The notes: generated by a model not told the origin, from the sequence alone. DNA of 27,198 bases from Elysia marginata (GCA_019649035.1 BMAT01000359.1:664935-692132); one strand, 5' to 3'. Positions 1 to 10,494 are shown, counted from the first letter of the stretch. Made by a program: numbers and translations.

Positions 1-95
1 GGTTGGCAGATCGTAAATTGTCATAGGGGCCCAAGCCCTGAGAGCACCTTTGAAGTGGAATTGGGCTTGTAAAAATACCCTTCAATCAATCAATC
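1..95 (+). repeat. SINE 3' half, cut by window edge
   Basis: This stretch matches 6851-6940 closely at a constant offset of 6850 and shares the ending AATTGGGCTTGTAAAAATAC followed by CCTTCAATCAATCAAT. The 5' tRNA-like head lies outside the window, so only the body and the short (ATCA)n tail are present. It is the same family and orientation as the complete element at 6693-6939. The few mismatches suggest insertions of moderate age. The right-hand target duplication cannot be paired because the left end is missing. Confidence 0.85.
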
Positions 96-984
96 CACCG
101 TCTCTGTACTACCATATGAATTGAATGACATCTGCATACAAGTCTTCGCAACGTGACAAATAATATGATAAATGAAGCAAATAAAAGGTCATAATGATAT
201 ACTGTAAAAATGTAAGTTTTCTATATCAGAAAAAAATTGAAAGGAGTAAGATTAACTGAAGTCGAGCATTGACAAGATATAGTATTTAATAATTGACTTC
301 CATACTCATAGATTATCGAATGCCCCAAAAGAATTCAGTCATTGAAAAGCACAACAGATCTGTAAATAGGTAAACATGTGCTTACTGAAACTATAGATAA
401 ATGCCACTGTTGTATACTGAAGCCACCATTTTATCAAACTTCGTACTAATTTAGTTAAAGAAACCTTGGTCAATGGTGTGACCTCTGGGTTGGATTTGCC
501 ACAGCTGCAATAATGCGCTACTTATTCTTTTAGATGGTAAAACGAAAACGAACAAAACAAAGCTCCATTTTGTTTCGTTTACTCAGTACCGTCTATCCTT
601 GGACTACTTCGGATTCGTATAAGCAAGTTTTTTTAGAAAGAGGTGCAATACACTTTGCTAGATATACAGGTAGGGTAGTAATGTTATTGAATCTTAACCA
701 ATCATTTTGTCGAACATAAGTTTAGAATTTGAAACTGAAAGTCGATCTTATTTTATTCATGAATATAATATATTGGAATAATTACATCTTTATTCGTAGT
801 GTTTTTGTTTGCTGCTATTTTTGCTCTCGTTATATTCCAAAACCGCACATGGCCACAAGAAAAACAGGCATTAGCATTTTTTTAAAACATGGTTTAAAAA
901 GCAATTACTTTGCAGAAAAAATCATTGTTTGGGTTAATGATTATTCTACGTGATATTCTTTATTAGTGATCATCTAGCGACGTC
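96..984. other. AT-rich, no gene recognised
   Basis: The stretch holds two plus-strand open frames of 61 and 74 codons (534-719 and 729-953). They have AT-rich codon use, no recognisable domain and no splice context. I treat both as chance frames. No RNA gene or repeat is apparent. Confidence 0.5.
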
Positions 985-1263
985 ATGATCGTAAACATTA
1001 AAGTTTTCAAAGAGAGCACACTAAAGGCTTTAAGGGAAACTTTAGAAGTTGAAAATTGTTTAATATCTGAAGAAGAAATTGATTTATACCTAGACATCGG
1101 GAAAATACAAGTCTTTAACACCCGCCCCACAATTGTTTACTACTGTCTTGATCTATCATGTCTAGAGACCAAGTGGGAACATTTTACGATGACCCAGACA
1201 CGAAGTTCTAGACGATCATGTATTAGAATTCTAAATAAAATAACTTTTCATCACGTTTATTGA
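985..1263 (+). CDS. Hypothetical 92-codon ORF, doubtful
   Basis: The frame begins at an ATG that follows an in-frame TGA seven codons upstream and ends at TGA. The first 35 residues read like an acidic amphipathic segment (ALRETLEVENCLISEEEIDL), which is why it is listed. The rest is Ser/Thr/Arg-rich with no recognised motif, signal peptide or membrane segment. Codon use is AT-rich like the surroundings, there is no clear poly(A) context, and no neighbouring exon supports it. It may be a chance frame, an exon fragment or a small orphan gene. I cannot assign a function. Confidence 0.12.
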   Translation: MIVNIKVFKESTLKALRETLEVENCLISEEEIDLYLDIGKIQVFNTRPTIVYYCLDLSCLETKWEHFTMTQTRSSRRSCIRILNKITFHHVY

Positions 1264-2270
1264 AATTCTTAATATGATGGCAAAACACGGTGAAGCCGAA
1301 AACCTGAAAATTAAAAGGAACGATATCATCTAAAAATGGCTGTTTATTGAATAAACACGTGAACATAATTTAGGAGTGTCACAAAGTTTTAAGTTGATGA
1401 TACAAAAAATATTTTGCGCTAAAGTTTGAAGTTGGTCGAACTAAATCCCCTTATTTTATTGTGTCTTATTTGTATTAAATATTGCTTTCACTGGTTCTTG
1501 CTCCTGTGTGAGATTTTGATTTGAACCTTATTTAAGTATTTTAGTATAATTTTAGTGAGGTTGCTTTCATGTCGTAAACAAAGGGTCCAACATACAGAGT
1601 TCGCTTTGTTTCTTAAACCTATTGATGGATGCTGCTAAAAGCAGCAGAATGTAAATTCTACTTGATTGTAAAAAGATGTGGTTTTCAAATGCATCCTTTC
1701 TTAAATTTTTCACAATTGGATGCTTGGTTATTTAAATAACCTTTTGAACATAAGCTCTTGATCAACGCTTGTCCTAAACATGTTTACAGCAGAGCGTTGC
1801 GCCGTTCATAGTAAAAAAAATATCCGAGTGCGTTTCTTTAAGTTTAATATTTTTTTTAGACATACTAGAGTCACACCAATCTAGATGAAGAAAATACCGA
1901 GCTCTTTTGAAACTAAAACAAGCGGTGCTTTTAAGATGGATACACCAAATCGAGAGCTTTTTCAATGAACCCGAAACCACAATACTAACAACAAATAAGA
2001 ATTACTCAACAGATCCCCCTTAATCTGATACTTTTTTTTTTGGGAAGGCTTAGCGGAATGAGTGAGCTTGATCTAAACCGAAGCTTTTCTGTCATCTAGC
2101 ATTATTGAGAGCTTACTCAGCCTCGATATTTCTATGACAATGCTCTTACAGAGGAAAAATCTCCTATCGTTGTCAACATAATTATAAACGACTATCAATA
2201 ACTCTACTCTCGTAAGAACAAGTTTCATGGGGAGTAGACAACTTTATTCTCATTAATATTGCCACAACCG
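1264..2270. other. AT-rich, no gene recognised
   Basis: I see no exon-like GC rise, RNA gene or dispersed repeat here. A 68-codon minus-strand frame at 1774-1980 has no recognisable features and is probably random. Confidence 0.5.
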
Positions 2271-2294
2271 TCATCATCATCATCATCATCATCA
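2271..2294 (+). repeat. (TCA)8 microsatellite
   Basis: Eight uninterrupted TCA units are visible. The array lies in AT-rich DNA with no open frame that would use it as a homopolymer codon run. Confidence 0.95.
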
Positions 2295-2552
2295 ACACTA
2301 TAAAACAGAAAAACATCACGAGGCATGAAGTTTTTGAGAGAAAGGAGTAACAAAATCTAAAAAAGAAAAATTTTGGAGAAAAACAAAAGAAACCTCATTT
2401 CAGAGTTAGAAGGTATCAATTTTTTTTCTTTTTGTAAAAAGACCAATCGAACGACATGCGCTCGAATTCTTTTTCAACTTACTGAACATCACAAAAGGTG
2501 CTGTGACTAGAGACTGTTTATTCTTTATCATAATACCCTTTACGTTTCGAAA

Positions 2553-2664
2553 TCTCTCCCTTCATCTCCCTCTTTTTCTCTCTCTGTGCTTCTCTTTCTC
2601 TCTCTCAATCCCTCTCTGTCACTTTCATTCTATTTCTGTCCGGTATTTCTCTCTTATCTTATTT
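2553..2664 (+). repeat. CT-rich polypyrimidine tract
   Basis: About 110 bases of almost pure C and T, with repeated CTCTCT blocks, end in TCTTATCTTATTTTAG. This could be a plain low-complexity repeat. Its position immediately before an AG would also make it an unusually long polypyrimidine tract for the candidate exon starting at 2668. A hydrophobic peptide read across it is an artefact of CT-rich codons (Leu, Ser, Phe). Confidence 0.8.
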
Positions 2665-2667
2665 TAG

Positions 2668-2762
2668 GATTGCAAATTTTGTGTGGCGAAAGGCTTTTCA
2701 CAGAGTGCACCGATTGTGATACAGTTTTCACCAGAATGTCCGTAAAAATGTGCTGTACAACA
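2668..2762 (+). CDS. Candidate internal exon, Cys-rich peptide
   Basis: A strong acceptor (CTTATCTTATTTTAG after a 110 base CT tract) and a strong donor (ACA then GTAAGC) bracket 95 bases. Only one reading frame is open throughout. The encoded peptide contains LCGERLFTECTDC and VFTRMSVKMCCTT, giving five Cys in 31 residues, so a disulfide-rich secreted peptide is possible. The CxxC, 11-residue gap, CC spacing loosely recalls the central part of the CHH/ion-transport-peptide neurohormone family, but the spacing before the CxxC is shorter than in that family. No partner exon with a signal peptide was identified. I infer an exon from the splice signals; the family is a guess. Confidence 0.28.
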
Positions 2763-2990
2763 GTAAGCCCTTTGATTTTTAGGTTCATGTTTGGTTTTTT
2801 GTGTAGAACCAAATATTGAGGATGTGATTTGTTTACTTTGTTGTAATTGATATTTTTCTAGGCTATGAAAAACTTTAAGGTTCACTTTCGAAACGAAAAA
2901 GACGCGAACGAAGAGGAGATTTCAGATCTAATCATCTGATAGCCATCAATTTATCCTGATATACAGATCTAGCATTAAATTTAAAACCAG

Positions 2991-3320
2991 GATAAGTATT
3001 TTAGTTTTCTTTCTACATTAGAGCTATTAACAACTTAATGGTATAAATTTTTATCACTGTTGCTTCGGCCTTTTGAACAAGATGTAGTTTTCTCGAGACC
3101 GCATCTAGAATCTAATCCACGCTTCTATCTCCCAGAATTTTAGATCTATCTAAAGGATAAGTATTTTAGTTTTCTTTCTACATTAGAGCTATTAACAACT
3201 TAATGGTATGAATTTTTATCATTGTTGCTTCGGCCTTTTGAACAAGATGTAGTTTTCTCGAGACCTCATCTAGAATCTAATCCACGCTTCTATCTCCTAG
3301 AATTTTAGATCTATCTAATC
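2991..3320 (+). repeat. Two-copy tandem duplication, 165 bp unit
   Basis: The block 2991-3155 is repeated at 3156-3320 at a constant offset of 165 bases. I count about four substitutions (for example GACCGCATC against GACCTCATC, and CTCCCAG against CTCCTAG), so the copies are about 97-98% identical. The flank around 3370-3420 (TTAGAGCTGTTAATAA) looks like a weaker, diverged partial third copy. Each unit carries a TTTTAGATCTATC motif. I see no coding potential conserved between copies. Confidence 0.95.
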
Positions 3321-3378
3321 TAGACATCTAGATCTAGAACTGTCATTTAATTTAGGGCTCTCTCTAGATCTAGATTAG
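3306..3378. repeat. AGATCT/CTAG palindrome cluster
   Basis: Overlapping AGATCT and TCTAGA palindromes are packed here, for example CATCTAGATCTAGAAC and CTCTAGATCTAGATTAG. Similar clusters occur at 20135-20240, 20721-20738 and 23417-23427. The function is unknown. Confidence 0.8.
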
Positions 3379-3389
3379 AGCTGTTAATA

Positions 3390-4004
3390 ATTTATTGATC
3401 TGGATTTTCTCATTAATATTATTAGTTTAGTTACATAAGAAAACACATCATTTACTGCATGGGCATTTCTTTCATCTCCCAGCTAAAGGACTTTTATTTT
3501 AAAGTGCAACACCATCCCTTATTATGTAAAGGTAATGAGATCGTGAAAATATTTTATATTTTGTTTAATAGTTCTTCTCGTAACAGTAACACTCAACCAT
3601 GACCAAAGCTAATAAAAGAAACGAGCTTTAGTCCAATACCACAATACACCTTGAACGTCACACAGGAGTATAAAGTTTTACTCTATTTCTTTACTTTAGT
3701 CTGATTTTATTTTATATTGTTATATAGTTCACAACTTTCAATGTCTACGGATGCACATAAAAAGCCATGAGGCTGTCTAAGATCAACAACCCATAAAAAG
3801 TAAGACATTTATCAACCCATACGATTGTATTAGTTGTATGTTATTGATTTAAATAATCTGCACATTTAAACATTACGATAATGTCTTACTCACAATTTTT
3901 AAAAAGGAGAAAACGTATTTTATTTCTTTCAAAATACCGTACTATATTGAAGTGAAGGCAAAAGTAGAAGTAGTCGTATTAGTACTGCAATTTGAACTAG
4001 TGCT
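3390..4004. other. AT-rich, no gene recognised
   Basis: No open frame above background, no RNA gene and no recognised repeat are seen between the tandem duplication and the SINE near 4.0 kb. Confidence 0.5.
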
Positions 4005-4240
4005 TGACCGCTATCTGAGAGGTCCCGGGTTCGATCTCCAGTCCAGGAAAAAAATTTGTTTGCTCCACTGTGCCCACCCAAAACCTGATCATATTGATGT
4101 GTGCCTAGGTCTCTAAAAACTTGGTGAAACGAAAGGCGACGAGGAAAGCAATGGCAAACTACCTCATTATGCCATGTGCCTGAAAAGATGCATTGTTGTC
4201 TTATGATCGTCTAGAGTATAGGAAACTTTGCTTTCAGTCT
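4005..4240 (+). repeat. tRNA-derived SINE, 5'-truncated
   Basis: The sequence GCTTGACCGCTATCTGAGAG followed by GTCCCGGGTTCGATCTCC is the anticodon-to-TPsiC part of a tRNA-like head with a good RNA polymerase III B box. A clear A box is missing at the 5' end. A roughly 180 base body follows, including AGGAAAGCAATGGCAAACTA and TATAGGAAACTTTGCTTT. The body is unrelated to the SINEs at 1 and 6693, so this is a second family. I did not find target duplications, and both ends are approximate. Confidence 0.7.
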
Positions 4241-5272
4241 TAGTAATAGTAGCCTTTGCAGCTAAATAAGTGTAACCAGTAGTACAAAAATTTCCTACTT
4301 TTCATATCTTGACTCTATTCTCATCCTCCATTTCTTTCTTTAAAACTACCTCTTTGTGCATTCAAAACACATACATTTTCGCAGTTTCCAGCAACCTTGA
4401 ATATGGTAGTATTTACCAGAACTTTTTACCCAGATCCAACCATTTTTGTCGATGATCGAATAAAGTATCTCTCGACATGAGATCAGAGACAGGCGGAGGA
4501 ACGAGTGGCGATGGAAATGTTACGCAGAGAAAGCACCAATGTGTGCTGTCGAGTTCTTTGATAACGGAATAGTTATATCAAAAACTAAAGAAACAAATAA
4601 TAATGATTATATTTATTTATAACAGATATTATCATAGCCTGTTTTCTAAAATTTGACAAGTAAAAAAACCGAAAAGTCGCTCTTATATGATGATAGTACA
4701 AGCAATGATTAAAAGAAAAAAAGACATATATTTTATAGATATAACATAAATGTCAAACAATACATATATTTCTTGGCCTATTCACATTCATCAATTTTGA
4801 ATATATGTTAAAGCTGACACTTCAAGCAAACATGAAAGCAAGTGCCTATTTGACAGAATTTATCAACAGTTTTTCTTTGCGCTCATATATCTTTTGAAAA
4901 AAAATGGAATACTTTACAATCGGTAACGTTATCTGATTTTTATCATCCTGTGGTGAAAAATTCTTAGCTTGAAACTTTGTATTTATATCAGAGAACTATT
5001 TGCTTCTTTAATTTCAGAAACAAATGACAAATGGATATAGTTCAGCATGAATTGAGAGATGGAGAAGTATAAACCTTTTTAAAACAAGGCATTAAAACCA
5101 CAAAAAAAAACACATTGGTAATCTCTGTTTGTGTGCTAAAGCACAAGGCCTATAACGGTGAAAAGGTTATGAACGATTTCAATAAATGGGTAAGGCCCAG
5201 TAATTCCATGCTAAGATGAAGATCGGAATGATGTTTATTTTTTAGAAAGTACCTGTAAAATCATAAGCTTAA
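4241..5272. other. AT-rich, no gene recognised
   Basis: The stretch is mostly A/T with short poly-A and poly-T runs. I see no exon with convincing splice sites, no RNA gene and no repeat shared with the rest of the window. Confidence 0.5.
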
Positions 5273-5521
5273 TTAAATTTACACGGGCCCACTCAAAGAT
5301 GGTCCGATGTTTTAAAACTGTCTTTACTACACCAGGCGCCCATGACGCAAGGATCCAACACATTTAATTATGTGATGAAAATTTATCATGAGTTGAACGC
5401 ATCAGGTGTTCCAAGTTCAGTTGTTGGATTGAGGATAAAACGACACACGTTCTACGGTGGTATTTTTATATTTAATATCCTGAGAGTGGTCAACTCCTTA
5501 GACTTGGACTTTAAAAGCTGA
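5273..5521 (+). CDS. Unidentified open frame, 82 codons
   Basis: A frame bounded by TAA and TGA stays open for 82 codons. The internal ATG at 5342 would give 59 residues. It includes HGPTQRWSDVLKLSLLHQAP and, later, GVPSSVVGLRIKRHTF. The composition is more balanced than neighbouring frames, but I recognise no domain. There is no clear acceptor at the left end. It could be an exon, a decayed transposon frame or chance. No function is proposed. Confidence 0.15.
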   Translation, partial: LNLHGPTQRWSDVLKLSLLHQAPMTQGSNTFNYVMKIYHELNASGVPSSVVGLRIKRHTFYGGIFIFNILRVVNSLDLDFKS

Positions 5522-6680
5522 AAGCGGGTTCGAGGAGTCGTCAAGATTGTTAGGCCTGATAGGTAGGTCGACATTGACACAAGTTTCAGCTACATTTCAC
5601 CCAAGGTATTATCTCGGTTTTTGGAGAATTGTGATAGAAATCGGTCTTACATAAGTACTATACTGAAGAAAAGCTCGGAGTTCGTAAACTGATTGCCTTT
5701 TCAAGATCACCTATTTTTAGTTTCTTCACCCGTGGTCTTGATTACTACTTGTCGTCACTAAAGCAGAAATCTGAAATCAATATTCCTCTAAGTTTATTAC
5801 TTTCTCAAGTGTATGAGCCTAGTCGTATCATCGGTAAAATGAAGATTTTTTACATGTAGGAAGAGTTTCATGAAGGAGTGCGTTAGAAATTATCCACTTC
5901 TTTTTTCTTAAATTTTTATTTAGGCAGGTTACTTTCTTGTATAAAGTCACACTGTAAATGTAGGAGCCAATACTCAGGTATGAAATTTTAAACACGAAGG
6001 AGAAAATATACAAAGTTTTTTTTTTATTTTTGAATGAAAATGTCCGAAATGTGTTTTGTCAAGAAACCCTTTGTTTTTCATTTAAGATCTAACACGAATC
6101 TCGTTTTAGTGATAACTAGATTGTTTGGAGCACTGCTAATTGTTTTAGAAAAACAGAGTACCTATTTGAAATAATGTACTTTTTTTCAATTTTTAAATAA
6201 AAAAAAAGAAAATCTGCTCTAGTCTTTCTTTCAAAATTGCGCACGTATAGTGAAAGGAGGTCATACTATGTTTTCTATTATTCCAGAACACACGTGTATT
6301 CATGTGTCTAATCTACGACCTGGTTTGAAAACAAATGAAGATTTTAATTGTTGGCTCCTGATTAATCATATTATTGGCAACTGCACAAAAATGCCGAGCT
6401 GAATGACAACACATAAAGGAACACTCGTTAACAAGGCCTAGTTTTCATTTTTATTGCGAAAACCGTTTCCCGAAATCAAATAATCTTGAACCTAACGAAC
6501 ATTGTAGCTAGTATAAGTATAACTGTGTCTACTTTTGTACCCCGCTTCATTTATGTTTTAATGTAAAATAATGAAAGCAGTGACACTCTTTTTAGATTAA
6601 AAAATCGTTAACAAGCCAAAGTTGCATGTTTTGCTTTTTAATAATACTCCGTAAAATACATAAAGAAAATAAGAGCACGT
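5522..6680. other. AT-rich, no gene recognised
   Basis: No convincing coding or RNA feature is visible. The 61-codon minus-strand frame at 5828-6013 is Lys/Tyr/Phe-rich, as expected for random AT-rich DNA. Confidence 0.5.
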
Positions 6681-6951
6681 TCAGGTGTTTCTGGGGGCCT
6701 AGATAGCTCAGCTGGTAGTGGTCTCGCTCCGTGACCAAGAGGTCGCGGGTTCGAAACACAGCCGAGCACAGTCCGGGCCCCTACTGGTTGGGTCGGTGTC
6801 AGTATAATGTGACCGGCTGAGGCTAAGTCATGGTATCCCCGCTAGTCTCTGGGTGGCAGCCCGTAAATTGTCATTGGAACTCAAGCCCTGAGAGCACCTA
6901 TGAAGTGGAATTGGGCTTGTAAAAATACCCTTCAATCAATCAGGTGTTTCT
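6681..6951 (+). mobile_element. Complete tRNA-derived SINE with target duplications
   Basis: The element spans about 6693-6939 and is flanked by the perfect 12 base direct repeat TCAGGTGTTTCT (6681-6692 and 6940-6951). Its 5' head has a polymerase III A box (TAGCTCAGCTGG, about 6704) and B box (GGTTCGAAACAC, about 6749), showing tRNA ancestry. The body contains AATTGTCATTGGAACTCAAG, and the 3' end is a short TTCAATCAATCA tail instead of poly(A). SINEs of this kind are non-autonomous and rely on a partner LINE that recognises the 3' end; the partner was not identified. The intact duplication implies a fairly recent insertion. The 3' half is shared with 1-95. Confidence 0.93.
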
Positions 6952-7177
6952 AAAACAGGAAGTCCCTTCATAGCCTAGCTGCGTATTTATAAAAACGGCT
7001 ATACGTGCTTCATACTAGTTTCAACTTCAACATCTTTCATTGACACTTTCACAGATCCTTGATAAGTTTGTTTTTTTATCATCACAATCCTTTTTCCGGC
7101 CAAACAATGGTTTTTGACAATTTCTATGGTAAAATGTACCTGCGACTTTGAAATGACCTAAACAAGAACAAGAGGTC

Positions 7178-7470
7178 ACTGAACAAGATTGCGGCCTCTA
7201 TGGAAGAAGGAACTTCTTTGGCTTGAGTGTGATAAATGCATGGAATACCTTGCCACAAAGTAAAGTCACTGCATCTAGCTTAAAGGCCTTCAAAAAACAT
7301 CATTGACCTACAACTACAACTAGAGCTTCAATCCTTGCAAGGTGGTCGGGATTGAAAGCCTCAAGATCACCGGCAGGCCTAAGGCTCTCACCGGTGGATA
7401 TTCTTGTATTCTTATATTTTATTTTTGTTCTAATATTTATTATGTTTACCCTCTTTTTAAAGTTACGCCT
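7178..7470 (+). mobile_element. Non-LTR retrotransposon 3' end (RT ORF tail)
   Basis: The frame 7181-7306 encodes a segment with FFGLSVINAWNTLPQSKV and then a Lys/His-rich end before TGA. This resembles the extreme C-terminus of reverse transcriptase ORFs in LINEs, where a RVVNAWNSLP-type motif is common. The upstream codons fall out of frame within a few residues, so the element is truncated and broken. A roughly 160 base 3' UTR-like stretch follows. No endonuclease or RT core is present. It is a dead copy; the clade cannot be fixed from this tail. Confidence 0.7.
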
Positions 7471-7626
7471 CTGCCATACATGAACAATGCACCACAACAA
7501 ACTATGCTTTGAGTTAAAAAAAACTTAAAGCTAAAAAGGTAATCAATCATGTTAGAACTTTTACCAGTATGTGAATACTTTTTTTTCACGTGTAAACATG
7601 CTCTGCTTATTACGTCCAATTGCTTA

Positions 7627-7657
7627 GTTTAAAATGTTTGAATCTGGCATTTTAAAC
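7627..7657. repeat. Perfect 10 bp inverted repeat
   Basis: GTTTAAAATG and CATTTTAAAC are perfect inverted copies separated by an 11 base loop. The arm is AT-rich, so chance is quite possible. No associated gene is visible. Confidence 0.6.
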
Positions 7658-8034
7658 ATTCATTTGATTGGGTTTTTTTCGCAGCAAAAAATATTCAGAA
7701 CAATGTTCCGCACTGACATCGCAATAAAATTCTTTTTAGAAGAACAAACCCTTTATTTCACATAGAAAAAAAAAACGTTTAAAGGAAATTTTAGTCTTTG
7801 TCTTTTTATTATGATACGAATGAAGTTGACAGGGAAGTTAGATATGTGTGTCGTAAACAAAAACTTTTTTGGCTCCAAGAATACAAGATTCTAGTAAACA
7901 ACCATTGGGTCTGTCCATCGATGTCTCCTCTTGTCTCTACATTAGTTTGTCAACGTTTGGAAGTTACTCAACAGTTGGCCACACGCAGCAATCAATACCA
8001 TCTCTGACAATAGTGGCGCGGCCCCGGGGAAGAG

Positions 8035-8171
8035 ATGGAATCTGAAACAATCCATGCGAGCGATATCCCAGGGCCGCAGGGCAGCGGGGTGCACTGATGA
8101 GATCTTTTACCGCGCCAGTGAAAAATGACACCGTCGACTTCTATTACGAGGAAGACCATGAAGAACTTTAA
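8035..8171 (+). CDS. GC-rich patch with two overlapping short ORFs
   Basis: Within AT-rich DNA, about 8010-8180 is clearly GC-rich. An ATG at 8035 (context AAGAGATGG) opens a 20-codon frame starting MESETIHASDIPGPQGSGVH. Its TGA overlaps by one base the ATG at 8097, which opens a 24-codon frame containing NDTVDFYYEEDHEEL. Either product reads like real protein sequence, so a frameshifted exon, or a 5' exon carrying upstream ORFs, is conceivable. The minus strand is also open here for about 50 codons. I recognise no family and treat the coding call as tentative. Confidence 0.2.
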
Positions 8172-9048
8172 CGACTTCAGTGGCTGAATGACAATTCAGA
8201 CTAAATGAAGCGGGTTTATATTCAGCGGCACAAACAACAAAATTACACTTGTTTAAAATTACGGAAGAAATAACATCTTTTGATAATTTCTATATGAACA
8301 GTCTTTTCGCAATTTACGTGACGTGGAGTTTCGATTTCTTGTTTTCATTGGGCTTTTTTAATGCATAAGGTAATATTAGAATATCAGCAAACAAAGGACA
8401 TTGTTTATTCTGCATTGAGACGCCATTATCACATAAGGCGTTGTCAGGTACCATCGCGTCATGAAAGCACCAAGGATCTAATTAACCAAGAAGCGAAAAG
8501 GCATTGCGAAAGATCTCGTGACAATTCTTTTTGTTTAGGTTTGTAAGCAAGAAGCTATTTGTGATGAGATCATCCGACTTTACAATTTATTTCTCCACAT
8601 AATACTCGGGCAATGTACCTTTAGGAGAGGAGCGGAAAAGCCAATACCTAATACTAAGCTTCAAAAGGGCTATAGACATTGAAGATCAGTCAGTTGGTTG
8701 GTCGGAACTACATAAAATGCGGTATTGTTTAATTAATGAAACAATTTTTTTGAAATTTGCGAATAAAATTCTTTTGAATTGGACCACTGTAAAGGTTACT
8801 TAAAGTGAATTTGATGTACTTCTGCAGACATTTAGGATAAGTGTAAAACCATTAATAGATCATAAGAAACATACTGCTCAGAATAAGGACGTGATATCAG
8901 TAAGATTTATTTTTAAGTACAGATTTTTGAGAAACCTCGCTCTTTACATGATTTGTCAGTTGCCTGGAAAACAATGAACACATGACGTGAACTTTATAAT
9001 CTCAGCGCTGGGTTTAGACGTATAATTAGGTTCTGGTTTGACACTGCC
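8172..9048. other. No gene recognised
   Basis: A 61-codon plus-strand frame at 8361-8546 has no recognised domain. No repeat or RNA gene was identified here. Confidence 0.45.
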
Positions 9049-9524
9049 ATGAAGTGCTGCCAATACACACGCTCAAGTGATGAAAGATCGACACCCTGTC
9101 GTCTCGTCACTCTCTCGCTATCGCTAGAACACCAAGAGACTGTGGAGTGGAACGGAATGACGCTAGCACTGACACCCTACAGCACGCGCACTTCTCACGC
9201 TCACCATCACTCAACAACTGTACGGGTTATTATTTATCTTTTGACACATAAGAATCGATCAAGAAAGACATGACAATGAAAGTTGAGTTTCATTACCTCC
9301 TACAGTTTGCCCTGGTGGTGATTTACCACCTAGTGGTAAAAAACCGAAATGTGTTAAAACAGGTAGACAGATCCATGCATCAAACAGAAGTAAATGTAAC
9401 TTTGCTCAAGATAGTGGGCGGTTTCATTCAACTGCTAAAAAGGAAACAGATTCACTCGACTATCGTAGGTAGAGAAATCAATGCGTGTGTCATGAAGAGT
9501 AGAATTATCGATGGGTCGATTTAA
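9049..9524 (+). CDS. Two tandem ORFs overlapping at ATGA, doubtful
   Basis: An ATG at 9049 with a purine at -3 opens 74 codons ending at 9273. The protein is Ser/Thr/His-rich and the DNA is less AT-rich than its surroundings. The stop overlaps, as ATGA, an ATG at 9270 that opens 84 codons to 9524. The second product begins MTMKVEFHYLLQFALVVIYH, which could act as a signal or anchor segment; the rest is basic and unrecognised. No splice evidence, poly(A) signal or homology is apparent. Both may be chance frames. Confidence 0.12.
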
Positions 9525-10494
9525 AAGGCGTACAATTCTATGAACTATGCGAATTTAACAGTCAGGTAAAATCATTTGCTTTTTACAATACGGAAAAATA
9601 TCCAAGCAAGCTTTAGAGTTGGCAAACTTATCAATCCAATTTATAATAATATAGGGCAATTCAAGCATTTATTGACTGTAGATTTAAAAACTCTGTGCGT
9701 TACTATGATGAGTAGACAGATCAATGAACTGTGGGAATAAGTTTGTTTAAAGACTGTCTGGAAAGATACACAGATCCATAAAATTTGTTTTACGATGTTC
9801 TGAAAAGGCAGACCCACGTTACATTAAGAACATGCTGAGAGCTATTCAAGCTTTTTATACGCAAACTATGGAGCTTTTATTTTGTAGACAATATGATCCA
9901 ATGTAAATTGCACTTAGCATTTTGTGGATTTTAGAAAGAAATCAAAGAATATTGCATCTCTGAATGATCATCTAAACTTTAACATTGCGAATGTTAATAA
10001 TGCATTTGCATTGGTCTTTTTTTTCAAATTCCCAGTCATGTCATTATGAACAAGAAAATTGTTTCTTATCAGAAATATTTCATACAAAATCTTAGCGGTA
10101 GGCCTATGCATTTAATTTCAATTTAACTGAAATAAAAAGGATGCACTGCACGAGACTCTTGAATGACATCTGCATCTCGAAATCACATTTGGGTAAAACA
10201 ATTATGAGACTGTGTTTCAACCTATTTTGTTTTCTGCACTTTACTCTTTCCGCCTTCTTTTTTTTTTTATTATTTTCCTCTTTATTGCTTTACTTGTTTC
10301 ACATTAACAGCGGACAAATCGTCTCTTGTGTACTCAGGGACGCACGATAATGTTTCTAATTCAAGATAAAGCTTGATTGAACGCTTCGTATAAGCACACT
10401 CAACTTTTATTTTTAAAAAATTATAATCCCTGACCAATGCTTTTTCTTTGCACTATTGTCAAATACCTTATTCTTAAAACAAAAATCAATGTAG
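9525..10494. other. AT-rich, no gene recognised
   Basis: The stretch holds a TAGGCCTA palindrome at about 10099 and a T-run near 10260. The 69-codon frame at 10141-10350 is hydrophobic mainly because it crosses that T-rich tract. Nothing else stands out. Confidence 0.5.

Noticed and set aside
2586..2819. ORF read as a signal peptide followed by a Cys-rich peptide
   Set aside because: The hydrophobic start lacks an ATG and is just the CT tract translated; only the exon-like part 2668-2762 was kept.
6693..6770. A functional tRNA gene
   Set aside because: A and B boxes are present but the sequence continues into a body shared with 1-95 and is flanked by target duplications, so it is a SINE head.
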